A stretch of 23,720 nucleotides of DNA from CAZEYT01 sp964516295 (GTDB taxonomy: Bacteria > Verrucomicrobiota > Verrucomicrobiia > Chthoniobacterales > Terrimicrobiaceae): the NCBI GenBank assembly GCA_964516295.1, contig CAZEYT010000042.1, positions 1-23,720 on the forward strand, written 5' to 3'. Below, in pieces: positions 15,947 through 23,625 of the stretch. Under the pieces are notes generated by a model. That model was not told the DNA's origin and ran no database searches. It was given only the letters and a program-made list of their open reading frames with translations. The position numbers were made by a program, and so were the translations under genes. How positions within the stretch are numbered: position 1 is the stretch's first letter; the number at the start of each line of letters is the position of its first letter.

Positions 15947-15986
15947 TTGACCCACAACACGTCTCCCCCGCTGGATCACCGGAGCC

Positions 15987-16301
15987 GTGCTTGTCGCATT
16001 TCTCACCAGTTGCGCCGCTCCGACCAAAGGTTCGCGCGTTTCCCGCGGAGCGGAGAACCAAATGCGCCGACTCGAAGTGGCCGGAGCCAAAGTCGGGGAC
16101 ATCAAAGCCGTTCTACGAAAGTTTCCGCAGGCCAAGAAGATTTCCTTTGATCGCAAAGACATCGAGACCTGCCAGATCTACAAGCCGAATCCACAAATTT
16201 CGATGTTGGTTCTGAGCTTCCGCGACGGTCGCGTGTGGAAAATGGAACTGCACTATTTTGATGGCCCGACCAAGCGCGCCCTCCGCGGTGCTGGCGGGTG
16301 A
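15987..16301 (+). CDS. Small lipoprotein, 5' end apparently disrupted
   Basis: From the GTG at 15987 the frame encodes 104 residues beginning MLVAFLTSCAAP, in which LTSC is a lipobox but the signal is only eight residues, too short to work well. The in-frame codons upstream (RWITGA) look like the missing start of the signal, yet no start codon occurs before the stop at 15948-15950. If the C5 run at 15965-15969 had one base fewer, the TTG at 15947 would be in frame and give a normal signal of about 20 residues. So either the sequence carries an indel, or the gene is broken, or an unusual start is used. The mature part is a small basic domain (RRLEVAGAKVGDI; KISFDRKDIETC; MLVLSFRDGRVWKMEL) without a family I recognise. 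Confidence 0.55.
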   Translation: MLVAFLTSCAAPTKGSRVSRGAENQMRRLEVAGAKVGDIKAVLRKFPQAKKISFDRKDIETCQIYKPNPQISMLVLSFRDGRVWKMELHYFDGPTKRALRGAGG

Positions 16302-16325
16302 AACGGACTTCGCGATTTTCTCATA

Positions 16326-16590
16326 ATGCGCTATGGACCGCCTGTCAAGACCGGCCCCAATGTCCCGCAACTCAACGCGCTCCCCGGTCTGAACTCCGGC
16401 TACGCCAAGTTTGACGGCGTGTGGGATTTCCCACGAATTCCCCGCCAAATGCATTTCATCACCCTGGCCGATGCCAAGGGCGGCGTGGGGGGTGATCACG
16501 TTTATCGATTCCTCGCCACGCAAGAAACCGCCGATGCCGGGAACGACCGTCGATCCGCTCTCCCAGATGGCACCCAATCCGGGCTTCTAA
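16326..16590 (+). pseudogene. Possible short frameshifted gene of unknown function
   Basis: From the ATG at 16326 one frame has codon usage like its neighbours (G or C in about 70% of third positions) up to the G6 run at 16487-16492. After that its third-position GC falls to about half. The next frame instead shows about 75% and ends at TAA 16588-16590 with the sensible-looking C terminus SQMAPNPGF. Removing one G from the run would join them into a protein of about 87 residues. I recognise no family and see no signal peptide or ribosome-binding site, so this may be a degraded gene, a sequence error or chance. Confidence 0.25.
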
Positions 16591-16641
16591 CCCTCGCTGC
16601 CCCGCCGTGGAGACCTTTTTGCATCCCATCGGAGAAAAATA

Positions 16642-16671
16642 TTGCACAGCTCGGATCGCGGAGGCTAACTT
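16642..16671 (+). promoter_or_regulatory. Candidate tRNA-Asp promoter
   Basis: TTGCAC (16642-16647) and TAACTT (16666-16671) are separated by 18 bases and would place transcription start about 10 bases before the tRNA. The -10 is a poor match; position relative to the tRNA is the main support. Confidence 0.25.
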
Positions 16672-16689
16672 CCCTTCCCCCTTTCCAAA

Positions 16690-16763
16690 GGAGTCTTAGC
16701 TCAATCGGTTAGAGCGCCGCCCTGTCACGGCGGAGGTTGCGGGTTCGAGCCCCGTAGACTCCG
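16690..16763 (+). tRNA. tRNA-Asp (anticodon GTC)
   Basis: A complete 74-base cloverleaf. The acceptor stem GGAGTCT (16690-16696) pairs with AGACTCC (16756-16762). T8-A9 and a D-arm beginning GCTC follow. The anticodon stem CCGCC/GGCGG encloses the loop CTGTCAC with anticodon GTC at 16724-16726, and the T-arm has GGGTTCGAGCCCC. The discriminator is G (16763), as expected for tRNA-Asp. The 3' CCA is not encoded. A T5 run (16764 onward) right after it probably ends transcription. Confidence 0.97.
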
Positions 16764-16871
16764 GTTTTTCTCCCTCCCTGATTCCCCCCCCGCCAACATG
16801 CAACACTTCCGATTTCAAGGTTGCTTTTCCTTTCTTGGACGCGCAGCTTTTTGGGAATTGTTCCTGACTTC

Positions 16872-17828
16872 ATGACCACAGCCCTCGATCAACTGAAGAA
16901 GTTCACCACCGTCGTCGCCGACACCGGAGATTTCGAATCCATTCGCGCCTACTCACCGCAGGACGCCACGACCAACCCGACTCTCATTTTCAAGGCCGTT
17001 CAGCAGGAGGAATACAAGCCCCTGCTTGAAAAAGCCATCGCCGACAATCGCAACGGTTCCCTTTCCGGCCCTGATCTCCTCAAAAAGATCATTGACGACC
17101 TCTTAATTGCATTCGGCCGTCGGATTCTCGAGATCGTTCCCGGCCGGGTCTCGACCGAAGTGGACGCCCGCCTGTCGTTTGATGTCCAAGGAACGGTGGA
17201 AAAAGCCCGCTACCTCATCGGCCTCTACGAAAAACAAGGCACCCCGCGTGAACGCATTCTCATCAAAATCGCCTCCACTTGGGAAGGCATCCGGGCCGCC
17301 GAGATTTGCAGAAAGGAGGGCATCCACTGCAACCTCACGCTCCTTTTCTCGCTTCCCCAAGCCATCGCCTGTGCAGAGGCCGGTGTTCGCCTGATCTCGC
17401 CATTCGTCGGACGGATCTACGACTACTACAAGGCTACGACCGGAAAGGAATATCATGGAGCCGAGGATCCGGGCGTGGAGTCCGTTCGCAAGATTTTCAC
17501 CTACTACAAAAAGTTCGGCTACGACACCCAGGTCATGGGAGCAAGTTTTCGGAACACCAGCCAGATCGTGGAACTCGCCGGATGCGACCTCCTCACGATC
17601 AGCCCCGATCTCCTTGCCCTTCTCCAGAAGTCCGACGAGCCGGTGACGAAGAAACTCGATGTCGAGGCCGCCAAGGCCGATGCCGTCGAAAAGATCTCTT
17701 TGGATGAGAAAACTTTCCGATGGATGCTTAACGAAGACCCAATGGCCACGGACAAATTGGCAGACGGCATTCGCAAGTTCGGGGCCGACATCGTGAAATT
17801 GGAGGCGATGATCGCCAAAAGCCTCTGA
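16872..17828 (+). CDS. tal: Transaldolase (TalB-type, about 318 residues)
   Basis: Transaldolase moves a dihydroxyacetone unit between sedoheptulose 7-phosphate and glyceraldehyde 3-phosphate in the non-oxidative pentose phosphate pathway. The ATG at 16872 gives 318 residues beginning MTTALDQLKKFT, matching the start and length of E. coli TalB (317). With this start the active-site residues fall on the textbook positions: D17 (ADTGD), N35 (TTNPTL), E96 (GRVSTEVDARLSFD) and the Schiff-base K132 (LIKIASTWEG). The longer upstream frame adds 17 non-conserved residues and is rejected. Its TGA overlaps the ATG of the next gene (TGATG). The pentose-phosphate enzyme 6-phosphogluconolactonase is also in this window. 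Confidence 0.97.
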   Translation: MTTALDQLKKFTTVVADTGDFESIRAYSPQDATTNPTLIFKAVQQEEYKPLLEKAIADNRNGSLSGPDLLKKIIDDLLIAFGRRILEIVPGRVSTEVDARLSFDVQGTVEKARYLIGLYEKQGTPRERILIKIASTWEGIRAAEICRKEGIHCNLTLLFSLPQAIACAEAGVRLISPFVGRIYDYYKATTGKEYHGAEDPGVESVRKIFTYYKKFGYDTQVMGASFRNTSQIVELAGCDLLTISPDLLALLQKSDEPVTKKLDVEAAKADAVEKISLDEKTFRWMLNEDPMATDKLADGIRKFGADIVKLEAMIAKSL

Positions 17829-18442
17829 TGCCCATTCGCATGAAACTCCTACCCGCTCTCCTCACGGCTCTTGTCCTCAGCGCGACCTCCGTTTTTGCCA
17901 CCGTCACCGCCTCGGACCATCCCGGCTCGCTGCCGGTTCTCCTCGGACAGGACCACGTTCGGAAAGACCTCGGCCTGACCGCCTCGCAGGCCCGGGCGTT
18001 GGACAAGATTCGTTCCGACTTCCGCCGTAGTGCCCGAAAGCTTGCTGCGTCCAGCACAGGGACTCAGGCGGCATTGGATGCCCTGATCTCTTCGACAAAT
18101 GGCAAAGCACTTGCTGTTCTCACACCGCAACAGCGCACACGGGTGATCGAGATCCAGCACCAACTTCTCGGCTCCACCATGCTCGTCTCGCCGACAGTTC
18201 AGAAAAAACTCGACCTCAAACCCTGGCAGGTCGATGCCATCGAGAAGATCCGATCCAAAGGCGTCGAGTTCGTAGGACAGGTGAATGGCTGGTATCAAAA
18301 CGGCGACATCACTCAGACCGAGCGTCTGGAATTGCTCCGCGACCGCCGCCTCGCCCAAGCGCGCGCCATGGAGATCCTCCTGAGCCCGGCTCAACGGCGC
18401 GCTCTCACGGCGATGCAGGGCAAACCACTTCCCAAGACCTAA
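17828..18442 (+). CDS. Secreted helical protein with internal duplication, coupled to tal
   Basis: A 204-residue product with a clear signal peptide (MPIRMKLLPALLTALVLSAT, cleavage likely after VFA at 24), so periplasmic. The mature protein is helical and built of two similar halves. HVRKDLGLTASQARALDKIRS (in part, 43-63) matches TVQKKLDLKPWQVDAIEKIRS (in part, 123-143). Each is followed about 35-40 residues later by a short L-[TS]-P-x-Q-R motif (98-103 and 185-190). The LTxxQ pattern resembles CpxP/Spy-type periplasmic proteins, but the family cannot be assigned securely. The start overlaps the tal stop by one base (TGATG), indicating translational coupling; the ATG at 17840 is an alternative. 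A T5 run follows the stop. Confidence 0.75.
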   Translation: MPIRMKLLPALLTALVLSATSVFATVTASDHPGSLPVLLGQDHVRKDLGLTASQARALDKIRSDFRRSARKLAASSTGTQAALDALISSTNGKALAVLTPQQRTRVIEIQHQLLGSTMLVSPTVQKKLDLKPWQVDAIEKIRSKGVEFVGQVNGWYQNGDITQTERLELLRDRRLAQARAMEILLSPAQRRALTAMQGKPLPKT

Positions 18443-18490
18443 CGTTTTTCATGGCCACCCCCATGTGCCTTGCAGGTAGCAGCTCGAACG

Positions 18491-18504
18491 GGCAACCGGT
18501 TGCC
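18491..18504. promoter_or_regulatory. 14-bp perfect palindrome upstream of the histidine kinase
   Basis: GGCAACCGGTTGCC is its own reverse complement and sits in the 135-base gap between the secreted protein stop and the preferred kinase start. It could be an operator half-site pair or a cruciform or mRNA hairpin. No promoter consensus is evident beside it. Confidence 0.3.
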
Positions 18505-18577
18505 TGCTCCGCCGGGACACCGAAGGCCGCTCGCCCCCCCTCATCTCATCGGCGCGCCGGCGCGTCGGTTCTCCGCG

Positions 18578-21241
18578 GTGAAGTTTGACATTTCCAGGCC
18601 GCCCTCCCCTCTTCGGGATGCGATCTACATCGGTCTCTCAATCCTGCTCTGCTTCATCGCATCGGCCTACTTCATTTACAACCAGGCGAGCGCACGGAAC
18701 AATATTCACAACCGCCAGCGGTTGGAATCTTTGGCGTGGCGGACAGCCACGGCGCTCGATAGCGCTCGGCATGATGAGATCTCGCGACTTTCCCTCGGTG
18801 AGCTCGATAGCGCCGTATATTCGGAAATTCAGCGGCCGTTGCTCGAGGCCAAAGTCGCAGAACCCATCGTCTCGCGTGTTTTCACCGTAACGTTCGAAGG
18901 AAACCTGCCGCGGATGGTGGTGGACAGCGAAGGATTTCCTCCACGTTCGTGGGAGCGCTTGCCGAGCACACCGGGCAAAAGCGGCGACTTCACCAAGGAG
19001 ACGATGTATTTTTGCGCTCTTTCGGTGCAAAATACCGGCAAAGGCTGGGTCGGTGAAATCGCCTACCCGGGAGCTCCCGAATCGCTGGTCGTCGCCATGG
19101 TTCCTCTCGTCACCGGTCCTGACCGCTCGCGCGGTGTGCTCGTCGTCGAGTCCACCAGCGCCAAACTCCAGCCGACGTTGGCTTCCCTTCGCTCGGCGGC
19201 CATTTCCTCCGTTCTGATCGGGTGCGTGGTCTCCCTCACCGTCGCGCTTGCCGTTTACTCCTATCGCCGGAGGAACATCATGGACGAGGCCCGGCTCAAC
19301 CTCTTCGAAAATGCCGAGCGGGCTTTGGTTCAGGCCATCGGAGAGGCGATCTATCACCTCGACCGGCACGAAGGAACGATCAAGTGGCAGGGAAATCTAG
19401 CCGGACTCGGCTGGAAGTCCCCCGAGGATCTTCCAAAAACGCGAGAGGCTTGGATGCAAAGTATTCATCCCGAAGATCTTCCCGCCTGCCTGCGAGCTTG
19501 GGCGGATGACGCGGGACCCAAGTGGAACGTGGAATACCGCATCCTTGGCAACGATAATCGCACCCACTGGCTCCTCGACCGCGGTCAGCGTTTGGAGGCC
19601 TCGGGGCACCACGGTCTGGCGGTCGGCACGATTCTCAATATCACCCCTCTCCGGGAGACCGAACGGCGTCTCCGTGATGTCGCTGATGCGGCGGGTGAGT
19701 ATATCTGGGAAGTGGACTCGAGCGGGCACTTCACATTCCTATCCGAACGGGTTGAAGATGTGCTCGGCTACCCGGTCGAAAAACTTCTCGGCCGTCATCC
19801 TCTTTCCTTCGTTCCGCCGGAAGATGTGGAAGATGTGCGTCGTCGCTCCGAAACGCTTGTCGAACGCCGCTCCATTTTCCGTGACTTTGAGCACCGGATG
19901 CTTCGGGCAGATGGTGAAATCATCTGGCTGAGCATCAATGGAGTTCCCGTGTTCGACATCAAGGGTGGTCTCGGCGGCTTTCGCGGAGCCGGCTTGGACA
20001 TCACCTCCAGAAAACGAGCCGAACAGGAACTGATCCGCGAAAAGGAAGCCGCCCTTGCCGCCGATCTCGCCAAGAATGAATTCCTCGCGGTGATGAGCCA
20101 TGAAATCCGCACTCCACTGAACAGCGTTCTCGGATTCGCCGACCTCCTCACCGAAACACCACTCGATCCGGCCCAACGCGAGCAAATCGAAATGATTCGC
20201 CGCAGCGGAGACGCCCTGCTCGTTCTGCTGAACGATATTCTCGACTTCTCCCGGATCGAATCCGGAAAAATGCCGATCCAGCCAACCCCGGTCGATATCC
20301 GCTCGTGTCTCGGCGATGTCGTTGATCTCTACCGGGCCACGGCACAGTCGAAAGGCATTTCTCTCACGATTCAGATTGACGACGAAGTGCCGCCCAACCT
20401 GTGGACCGACGCCGGACGTCTCCGACAGATTTTGCTGAATCTCATCGGCAACGCCGTCAAGTTCACCCCGTCCGGCGAAGTCGCGGTCCGTGCTACTCGG
20501 GGAGAAATGGTCCCTCGTGACGGGCGCTTCCCACTGCGTGTCGAGGTTCTCGACTCCGGCATCGGCATTCCACCCGACAAGGTCGCACGACTTTTCAAAC
20601 CTTTTTCGCAGGCCGATTCTTCAACGACACGCCGCTTCGGCGGGACCGGTCTCGGCTTGGCGATCTGCAAACGCCTGGCCGAACTCCTTGGCGGCCATGT
20701 CCAACTCTTCTCGTCCTCACCATCCGGGAGCCGGTTCGCACTGGACTTGGCGCTTGTCGTCGTGCCGTCGGCCGAGGTCGACGACCGGATCACGCATGCT
20801 CAATCCCACGCCGCGGTCGGTCACTTCTCAGCGCCGCGCATCTTGGTCGTCGAGGACAACAGCGTCAACCGTATGCTCGCCCAGCGGATGCTTCTTTCGC
20901 TCGGCTACGAAAGCGACAGTGCCGAGGATGGCCTCCGGGGGTTCGAAGCCCATTGCCGCAAACCCTACGATATCATCTTCATGGATCTTCAAATGCCCAC
21001 GATGGATGGCGTCGAGGCGGCAGCAAAGATTCGCGAGTTCGAAAAACAATCCGATGGCGTTCGCCCGGCCCACATTATTGCCCTGACCGCCGATGCCATG
21101 TCGGGCGACCGCCAGCGATGCATGGACGCCGGAATGAACAATTACCTCAGCAAACCCATCCGGCGCGCCGACGTCGCGTCAGCCATCGATTCCGCTCTTC
21201 AAAGCCTCGGCTCATCCCGCGCACCCGAACCGGTCGCCTGA
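18578..21241 (+). CDS. Membrane hybrid sensor histidine kinase with two PAS domains and receiver
   Basis: From the GTG at 18578 the protein has 887 residues. Segments in order: TM helix about 15-34; extracytoplasmic sensor about 35-206 (no family recognised); TM helix about 207-228; PAS-like domain about 245-360; second PAS about 367-478 (WEVDSSGHFTFLSERVEDVLGY); HisKA with phospho-acceptor H508 in MSHEIRTPLN; ATPase with N621/N625 (LLNLIGNAVKF), DSGIGIP (659-665) and GGTGLGL (688-694); receiver with E759, D760, phospho-acceptor D803 (FMDLQMP), T837 and K859 (LSKPIRR). All catalytic residues are present. A TTG at 18470 would extend the protein by 36 Pro/Arg-rich residues not expected before a membrane helix. 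No DNA-binding response regulator or phosphotransfer protein is adjacent, so its partner is elsewhere. It ends 1 base from the convergent glycosyltransferase stop. Confidence 0.93.
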   Translation: MKFDISRPPSPLRDAIYIGLSILLCFIASAYFIYNQASARNNIHNRQRLESLAWRTATALDSARHDEISRLSLGELDSAVYSEIQRPLLEAKVAEPIVSRVFTVTFEGNLPRMVVDSEGFPPRSWERLPSTPGKSGDFTKETMYFCALSVQNTGKGWVGEIAYPGAPESLVVAMVPLVTGPDRSRGVLVVESTSAKLQPTLASLRSAAISSVLIGCVVSLTVALAVYSYRRRNIMDEARLNLFENAERALVQAIGEAIYHLDRHEGTIKWQGNLAGLGWKSPEDLPKTREAWMQSIHPEDLPACLRAWADDAGPKWNVEYRILGNDNRTHWLLDRGQRLEASGHHGLAVGTILNITPLRETERRLRDVADAAGEYIWEVDSSGHFTFLSERVEDVLGYPVEKLLGRHPLSFVPPEDVEDVRRRSETLVERRSIFRDFEHRMLRADGEIIWLSINGVPVFDIKGGLGGFRGAGLDITSRKRAEQELIREKEAALAADLAKNEFLAVMSHEIRTPLNSVLGFADLLTETPLDPAQREQIEMIRRSGDALLVLLNDILDFSRIESGKMPIQPTPVDIRSCLGDVVDLYRATAQSKGISLTIQIDDEVPPNLWTDAGRLRQILLNLIGNAVKFTPSGEVAVRATRGEMVPRDGRFPLRVEVLDSGIGIPPDKVARLFKPFSQADSSTTRRFGGTGLGLAICKRLAELLGGHVQLFSSSPSGSRFALDLALVVVPSAEVDDRITHAQSHAAVGHFSAPRILVVEDNSVNRMLAQRMLLSLGYESDSAEDGLRGFEAHCRKPYDIIFMDLQMPTMDGVEAAAKIREFEKQSDGVRPAHIIALTADAMSGDRQRCMDAGMNNYLSKPIRRADVASAIDSALQSLGSSRAPEPVA

Positions 21242-21242
21242 T

Positions 21243-22448
21243 TCAGGGCGACACCAGTTGCTCGTAAAGATCTGCGGTCTGACGAGCAATGGCGCTCCAA
21301 GAAAAAACCTTCTCCGCACGCTCACGTCCGGCTTTTCCAAAGGCGATCCTCTTTGCGGGGTCTGCCATGAGTTCATTGACCCGCGTCGCAAGGTCCCGGG
21401 CGAAACGCTCGGGATGAAGCGGCTCGAACGGACTTTCCTTCATTTGCTCCACCTGAACAAGGAAGCCCGTCTCTCCCTGCCGGACGACTTCCGGAATTCC
21501 CCCGACCGCACTGGCCACAACGGCCGTTCCGCAGGCCATCGCCTCGAGATTGATGATCCCGAACGGCTCGTAGATCGACGGACAGACAAAGACACCGGCA
21601 TTCGAGTAGAGTTCGATTTTCGAGCGATTATCCAACATCTCTTCAATCCAGATCACTCCCGGCCTCGCCCGTTGGGCCGCCGCGACGGCCGCTTTCATCT
21701 CGGCGGCGATCTCCGGCGTATCCGGTGCGCCGGCACACAAGACGACCTGAAAGCCCGGATCAAAATGGCGGATTGCATGCACGAGATGCGTGATCCCTTT
21801 TTGCCGGGTGATCCGTCCGACGAACAGCACATACGGCTCGTGCGGGTTCACTCCAAGCCGCTTGAGAGCCGCCACCGACTTCGTGGGGTGATATTCGTTC
21901 GGATCGATGCCGTTGTAGATGATGTGAACTTTGGCGGGATCGATGTTGAAAAATTTGTCGAGGTCCTTTCGTGTCTCATGCGACACTGCGATCACGGCAT
22001 CCGCCATTTCGAGCGCCGTCTTTTCAAGCCAGCAGGTGAAATCATACCCGCCCCCGAGTTGCTCCCGTTTCCACGGCCGCATCGGCTCCAAAGAATGCAC
22101 CGTAACGACGAGTGGCAGGCCGTAGTTGATTTTCGCCAAAATCCCACCGAGGTGCGAATACCAGGTGTGACAGTGAACCACGTCCGCATGGATCGCCGTC
22201 GTGTTGAAGTCCAGGCACCGCTGAAGCGCTCCAAAAACCGGCCGCAGGGGTTCCGGACACGTATAGGCGTTCGAGACAAGGCCGAAACCCAGCACCGAAA
22301 GATCGCAACACACGGCATTTTGATCGCCAAAGCAGCGGACTTCGACAGGCATCAGGCGGGCCAGTTCACGGCTGAGATACTGGACATGGACACCCGCCCC
22401 GCCGTAAATGCGGGGAGGATACTCGTTGGTGAGGAACAGCGCTTTCAT
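21243..22448 (-). CDS. GT4 glycosyltransferase, glycogen synthase-like (GlgM/actinobacterial GlgA type)
   Basis: A 401-residue retaining glycosyltransferase with two Rossmann-like halves (GT-B). The N-terminal glycine loop YPPRIYGGAGVHV (10-22) and the segment HSLEPMRPWKREQLGGGY (118-135) are typical of the short glycogen synthase type found in actinobacteria, where the enzyme makes alpha-maltose 1-phosphate or extends alpha-1,4-glucan from ADP-glucose. The donor-site residues R213 and K217 (GRITRQKG) and the E-x7-E pair E294/E302 in EPFGIINLE are present. It is distinct from the roughly 480-residue E. coli GlgA. The gene starts 24 bases after pgl in the same direction, so it is probably the last gene of that operon. 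Exact acceptor and donor are unproven. Confidence 0.88.
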   Translation of the reverse strand: MKALFLTNEYPPRIYGGAGVHVQYLSRELARLMPVEVRCFGDQNAVCCDLSVLGFGLVSNAYTCPEPLRPVFGALQRCLDFNTTAIHADVVHCHTWYSHLGGILAKINYGLPLVVTVHSLEPMRPWKREQLGGGYDFTCWLEKTALEMADAVIAVSHETRKDLDKFFNIDPAKVHIIYNGIDPNEYHPTKSVAALKRLGVNPHEPYVLFVGRITRQKGITHLVHAIRHFDPGFQVVLCAGAPDTPEIAAEMKAAVAAAQRARPGVIWIEEMLDNRSKIELYSNAGVFVCPSIYEPFGIINLEAMACGTAVVASAVGGIPEVVRQGETGFLVQVEQMKESPFEPLHPERFARDLATRVNELMADPAKRIAFGKAGRERAEKVFSWSAIARQTADLYEQLVSP

Positions 22449-22472
22449 GAAAATGATCGGGGATCCGACGCG

Positions 22473-23150
22473 TCAGGCTCCGCCACCCAGCAGCCAGGTA
22501 ACCCGGCCGTCGGTGGGAGCCACGGCCGCCGAAGGGTATGACGAATGACCGCCGAAGACCTCTTGCAGAACGGCTTCCTTGCCAATGCTGTTCACAAGAA
22601 AACAGACATGGCGGGCGGCGTTCAGCAGCGGGTAGGTAAACGTCAGGCGGTGGGTGGAAAACTTGGGCACATAGTTCGCGACGACCAGCCGGTTCGTCAC
22701 CGTGAGCGCCTCGGTTCCGGGAAAAAGAGACGCCGTGTGGCCATCATCGCCCATCCCCAGCAAAATGAGGTCGTGCCGGTAGTGCTCGCTTCGGGCAAGG
22801 AGTTCTTTTTGATAATCGGCGGCCGCCGTCGCCGGGTCATCCTCGCCACGCAGGCGCAGAATGTTTTTTGAAGGAATATCGATACGGTCGAAAAGCGCCT
22901 CGCGGGCCATACGGTAATTGCTCTGGTCACTGTCCGGCGGCACACACCGTTCGTCCCCGAATGTGATTTCCCAATTCGCCCAGGGCGTCTTCACGCCCGC
23001 AAGCGCTTCATAGACCGGTCGCGGCGTGTTGCCGCCACTGAGCGCAATGCGGAAAACTCCACGGGCCGCGATGGCCGCCTCGGCGTCTCGAAAGATCAGG
23101 TCGACCGCGTCGGGAACAAATTGGGAGGTGTGCTGGATGGATGGCGTCAT
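22473..23150 (-). CDS. pgl: 6-phosphogluconolactonase
   Basis: Pgl hydrolyses 6-phosphogluconolactone in the oxidative pentose phosphate pathway, in the cytoplasm. The 225-residue protein (ATG at 23150) has the family motifs LSGGNTP (37-43), FGDERCVPPDSDQSNY (64-79) and LGMGDDGHTASLFPG (131-145), plus a C-terminal GKEAVL and VTWLL segment. It belongs to the glucosamine-6-phosphate isomerase-like fold; the DERCVP and DGHTASLFPG forms mark lactonase rather than NagB. Longer open frames upstream only cover sixA out of frame. The ATG overlaps the sixA stop as ATGA. The downstream glycosyltransferase follows after 24 bases, linking pentose-phosphate and glycogen functions. Confidence 0.95.
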   Translation of the reverse strand: MTPSIQHTSQFVPDAVDLIFRDAEAAIAARGVFRIALSGGNTPRPVYEALAGVKTPWANWEITFGDERCVPPDSDQSNYRMAREALFDRIDIPSKNILRLRGEDDPATAAADYQKELLARSEHYRHDLILLGMGDDGHTASLFPGTEALTVTNRLVVANYVPKFSTHRLTFTYPLLNAARHVCFLVNSIGKEAVLQEVFGGHSSYPSAAVAPTDGRVTWLLGGGA

Positions 23151-23620
23151 GGGGACATTAAGCGTGCCGGGACAAGAAATTGCAACTGTCCGCCTCCGGC
23201 ATGGACGGACGGCAGTTCGATGGCGATGAGAGAAGCTTTTCGAATCTTGAGCACGTCGGAATGTTCGATTCCCAGCAGTCGGGCGATGGTATCGCCGAAA
23301 TCCGGTTCGTGTCCGACAAGCAGGACGGCTTTTTTGGTCACCGCTTCTCGAAGACGCTCCAGGCACTGGTCGGGCGACATTCCACAGGCCAGCCACGGAC
23401 AGATGGTCACCTCGACACGAAGCGCGCGCGCCACGATTTGCGCGGTCTGCCTCGCGCGGACCACAGGACTGCTCCAAAGGACGTCCGGTACCAAACCCGC
23501 CCGTCGACAAAACGAGCCGGCCCGTACGGCCTGTTCCACGCCTTTCGGCGTGAGCGCACGATCAAAATCCGTACGCGCGGACGCCTCGGCTTCCGCATGG
23601 CGGAGGAAACACGCGAGCAC
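23147..23620 (-). CDS. sixA: SixA-like phosphohistidine phosphatase
   Basis: A 157-residue histidine-phosphatase superfamily protein. The catalytic motif is LRHAEAE (R7, H8; RHA in place of the common RHG), followed by LTPKG (24-28), SSPVVRARQTA with R55, and the second catalytic histidine in LLVGHEPDFG (H104). Length and order match SixA, which removes phosphate from histidines of phosphotransfer domains, for example on ArcB or the nitrogen PTS. The GTG at 23620 lies 5 bases after the stop of the upstream reductase gene, and its TGA overlaps the pgl ATG (ATGA). A hybrid kinase gene is about 2 kb away, but that link is only suggestive. Confidence 0.87.
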   Translation of the reverse strand: MLACFLRHAEAEASARTDFDRALTPKGVEQAVRAGSFCRRAGLVPDVLWSSPVVRARQTAQIVARALRVEVTICPWLACGMSPDQCLERLREAVTKKAVLLVGHEPDFGDTIARLLGIEHSDVLKIRKASLIAIELPSVHAGGGQLQFLVPARLMSP

Positions 23621-23625
23621 GGCGC

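Larger units (their letters stand above)
16302..16689. other. 388-base stretch without a confident gene
   Basis: Between the small lipoprotein and tRNA-Asp no ORF is convincing on either strand. A plus-strand frame from 16326 runs on into the tRNA, so it cannot be a complete gene as written; the evidence for a frameshifted gene is given separately. The last 100 bases must contain the tRNA promoter. Confidence 0.5.

Noticed and set aside
16113..16577. 154-codon minus-strand open frame
   Set aside because: It overlaps the small lipoprotein antisense and shows no motif or ribosome-binding site.
16690..16763. tRNA-Asp as an integration site for a mobile element
   Set aside because: No integrase gene and no repeat of the tRNA 3' end seen in the window; the flanks are ordinary chromosomal genes.
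16764..16871. Weak GCAAC/GTTGC stem before a pyrimidine-rich stretch upstream of tal
   Set aside because: Only 5 bp with a long loop; not distinguishable from chance.
21258..22541. 427-codon plus-strand open frame across the glycosyltransferase
   Set aside because: Antisense shadow of a well-conserved GT4 gene.
23151..23510. N-terminal extension of Pgl
   Set aside because: It is SixA read in another frame; the ATG at 23150 matches family length.
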